From Geothermobacter ehrlichii (GTDB taxonomy: Bacteria > Desulfobacterota > Desulfuromonadia > Desulfuromonadales > Geothermobacteraceae): a stretch of DNA of 64,000 nucleotides. The stretch covers positions 124,001 to 188,000 of the forward strand of contig NZ_VNIB01000003.1 in the NCBI RefSeq assembly GCF_008124615.1, read 5' to 3'. Below the pieces are notes generated by a model. The model was not told the DNA's origin and searched no databases. It saw only the letters and a program-made list of their open reading frames with translations. Shown piece by piece: positions 62,291 through 64,000 of the stretch (position 1 is the first letter of the stretch; each line of letters opens with the position of its first letter). The position numbers and the translations under genes were made by a program.

Positions 62291-63733
62291 CTAGCCCTTT
62301 ATTACCGCCATCGGTCGCAGCCGCGCGACGATCTTGCCGATGCCGGCCTGCTGGACGACGTTGACCACATCCATGACATCCTTGTAGGCCTCGGGAATTT
62401 CCTCGGCAACGGTGGCCCGCCCGGCGGCGCGGATGATGATGCCCTGCTCGGCCAGTTCGGCGACGATGTTGTGGCCCCTGGCTCGCTTCTTTGCGGCGTG
62501 GCGCGACAACATCCGCCCGGCACCGTGGCAGGTGGAGCCGAAGGTCTCCTCGAAGGCGCCCTGGGTGCCGACCAGCACGTACGAATAACGGCCCATGTCG
62601 CCGGGGATGAGGACCGGCTGGCCGACGTGCCGGTAAGCTTCCGGAGTCTCCGGATGCCCGGGGGGGAAGGCCCGGGTCGCCCCCTTGCGGTGCACGCACA
62701 GCCGGCGCGTTCTGCCTGCCACCTGGTGGGTCTCCATCTTTGCGATGTTGTGGCAGACGTCGTAGATGACTGACAGGCGTAACTCCGCCGCGTTCTTGCC
62801 GAACACCTGCTCAAACGACTCGCGCACCCAGGAGGTGATCAGTTGGCGGTTGGCGAAGGCGAAGTTGGCGGCGCAGGCCATGGCCGCCAGGTACTGCCGT
62901 CCCTCCGGACTGCTCAAGGGGGCGCAGCAGAGCTGCCGGTCGGGCAGCTCGATGCCGTACTTCTGACTGGCCCGCAGCATCAGCCGCAGGTAGTCGTCGC
63001 ACACCTGGTAGCCGAAGCCGCGGCTGCCGGTGTGGATGGTGACCGTCACCTGGCCGGGGTAGAGGCCGAGGGCCTCGGCCGCTTTTTCGTCGCCGATCTG
63101 ATCGACCCGCTGCACCTCGAGAAAATGGTTACCCGAACCCAAGGTGCCGAGCTGGGCCCGGCCCCTCTCCAAGGCTCGCTCCGAGATCAGGTCCGGGTCG
63201 GCTCCGGGAATGACGCCGCCCTCCTCGATATGGCGCAGATCCTCCTCGTTGCCGAAACCGTGCTCGACGGCCCAGCGTGCCCCCTGCTGCAGGACCTGGC
63301 GCTCCTGGGCGATGGTGAGCTTCAGGTCGCGCCGCTTGGATCCGATCCCCGCCGGTACGTTGCGGAACAGGGTATCGGCCAGATTTTTGAGGTGCGGGCG
63401 GACTTCCTCGACGTTCAATGCGCTGCGCAGCAGGCGCACACCGCAGTTGATGTCGTAGCCGACCCCGCCCGGCGAAACGATGCCCTCGTCCGGGTCGAAG
63501 GCGGCCACTCCACCGATTGGAAAGCCGTAGCCCCAGTGGATATCGGGCATGGCTATCGAGGGGCCGACGATGCCCGGCAGGGTGGCGACGTTGCGCACCT
63601 GCTCGAGGGCCTGCTCATGGCGGAGCGTTTCCATCAACTGCTCGCTGGCGAAGATCAGTCCTTCGGTGCGCATCGCCCCTTCTTTGATAATGCGCCAGCG
63701 ACAGTCATCGATTTTTTCTATCTTTAAAGCCAT
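62291..63733 (-). CDS. rtcB: RNA-splicing ligase RtcB
   Basis: 480 residues. Metal-site residues lie in PDIHWGYGFPIGGVAA and GGVGYDINCGVR, with LGTLGSGNHFLEVQ and the guanylylated histidine region FGSTCHGAGRMLS (about residue 400). It joins RNA with 2',3'-cyclic phosphate ends and 5'-OH ends using GTP and Mn2+. The archease gene lies 58 bases upstream, as is common. No rtcA or rtcR is visible in the window. Confidence 0.96.
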   Translation of the reverse strand: MALKIEKIDDCRWRIIKEGAMRTEGLIFASEQLMETLRHEQALEQVRNVATLPGIVGPSIAMPDIHWGYGFPIGGVAAFDPDEGIVSPGGVGYDINCGVRLLRSALNVEEVRPHLKNLADTLFRNVPAGIGSKRRDLKLTIAQERQVLQQGARWAVEHGFGNEEDLRHIEEGGVIPGADPDLISERALERGRAQLGTLGSGNHFLEVQRVDQIGDEKAAEALGLYPGQVTVTIHTGSRGFGYQVCDDYLRLMLRASQKYGIELPDRQLCCAPLSSPEGRQYLAAMACAANFAFANRQLITSWVRESFEQVFGKNAAELRLSVIYDVCHNIAKMETHQVAGRTRRLCVHRKGATRAFPPGHPETPEAYRHVGQPVLIPGDMGRYSYVLVGTQGAFEETFGSTCHGAGRMLSRHAAKKRARGHNIVAELAEQGIIIRAAGRATVAEEIPEAYKDVMDVVNVVQQAGIGKIVARLRPMAVIKG

Positions 63734-63791
63734 GAAAGTTTTGTCCTCTGCTTATGACCGGGCGTTGCCCGCTCTTGCGAAAAGTATTTTG

Positions 63792-64000
63792 TTACAGGTC
63801 AACGTAAACCCGCGCCCGCCATGTCCCGTCCCTCTCTTCCACCACGAGCTGATGATAGGTTGCCGCCTTGACCTCCCGTTCGACCGGATGCCGTGCGGGA
63901 TCGAAACGTTCTCCACCGACCCGCACCCTCAGGTGTGTCTCATCCATCTCGTCGATGGCAAATTCGGCCGGGAAAAAGCCGCGGATCTCAAAGAGGTAAA
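63792..64000 (-). CDS. Archease, C-terminal part (cut by window edge)
   Basis: About 69 residues are visible, ending in VEREVKAATYHQLVVEERDGTWRARVYVDL, which contains the conserved EVKAxTYH signature and C-terminal acidic ligands of archease. It promotes multiple turnover of RtcB by helping guanylylation. The N-terminal part is outside the window to the right. Confidence 0.9.
   Translation of the reverse strand, partial: YLFEIRGFFPAEFAIDEMDETHLRVRVGGERFDPARHPVEREVKAATYHQLVVEERDGTWRARVYVDL

Overview
The window looks like a chromosomal segment of a GC-rich Desulfuromonadales/Geobacterales-type bacterium (phylum Desulfobacterota in the broad sense). This is inference from content: a 14-subunit-type nuo operon with a fused nuoBCD gene, a rubrerythrin, a DUF302 protein beside a Cu(I) ATPase, a ccsB-hemA-hemC-cobA/hemD-hemB haem operon, a TIGR04211-type SH3 protein, many sigma-54-associated regulators, and dispersed intergenic repeats of the kind common in that group. 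No plasmid, phage, IS transposase or CRISPR signal was seen; the content is mostly core metabolism.

Layout. 1-10,240 (minus strand): respiratory complex I operon, nuoA-BCD-E-F-G-H-I-J-K-L (L cut by the window edge), with short repeats at the junctions that do not overlap. 10,430-10,960: decayed remains of two genes (OmpA-like and AIM24-like). 10,974-14,680: rnhA, a SGNH lipoprotein, rubrerythrin, a small conserved-looking protein, rhomboid and hisI. 14,835-20,200: two tRNAs (Lys, Glu), the serA-hisZ-purA operon, a cold-shock gene and a tiny zinc-ribbon gene behind a striking palindromic promoter. 20,219-28,990: glpD-pepA, lipoprotein, TPR, metallo-beta-lactamase, Cu(I) P-type ATPase and DUF302. 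29,345-33,861: dapF-HIT-HAD-nfo tightly packed, then dtd, darP (DUF615) and a DUF4124 protein. 34,001-41,632: trxA and the haem/sirohaem operon. 41,695-45,377: small membrane protein, DUF2270, M16 peptidase, and a class I/II aminotransferase preceded by what looks like a complete alanine attenuator. 45,650-57,631: SH3/coiled-coil protein, Prc protease, exonuclease, Dabb protein, RNase Z-like hydrolase, glutathionyl-hydroquinone reductase, histidine kinase, JAMM-DinG helicase fusion and DegQ protease. 57,685-64,000: single-domain response regulator (with a near-consensus sigma-54 promoter), an NtrC/NtrB-like two-component pair, an NDUFA9-like SDR, rtcB and a partial archease.

Most interesting signals: (1) a 38-residue alanine-rich leader peptide followed by mutually exclusive hairpins and an intrinsic terminator directly upstream of an aminotransferase; the geometry forces transcription through the terminator, so alanine-responsive attenuation is a strong hypothesis. 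(2) A perfect 16-bp palindrome resembling a NrdR box that exactly fills the spacer between -35 and -10 of the zinc-ribbon gene, with a degenerate half-site three helical turns downstream. (3) A -24/-12 promoter ahead of a response regulator-degQ operon next to an NtrB/NtrC pair. (4) Unusual fusions: NuoB-C-D and JAMM-DinG. (5) Several families of dispersed intergenic repeats, including a small MITE-like element present twice, one copy of which supplies a gene's stop codon.
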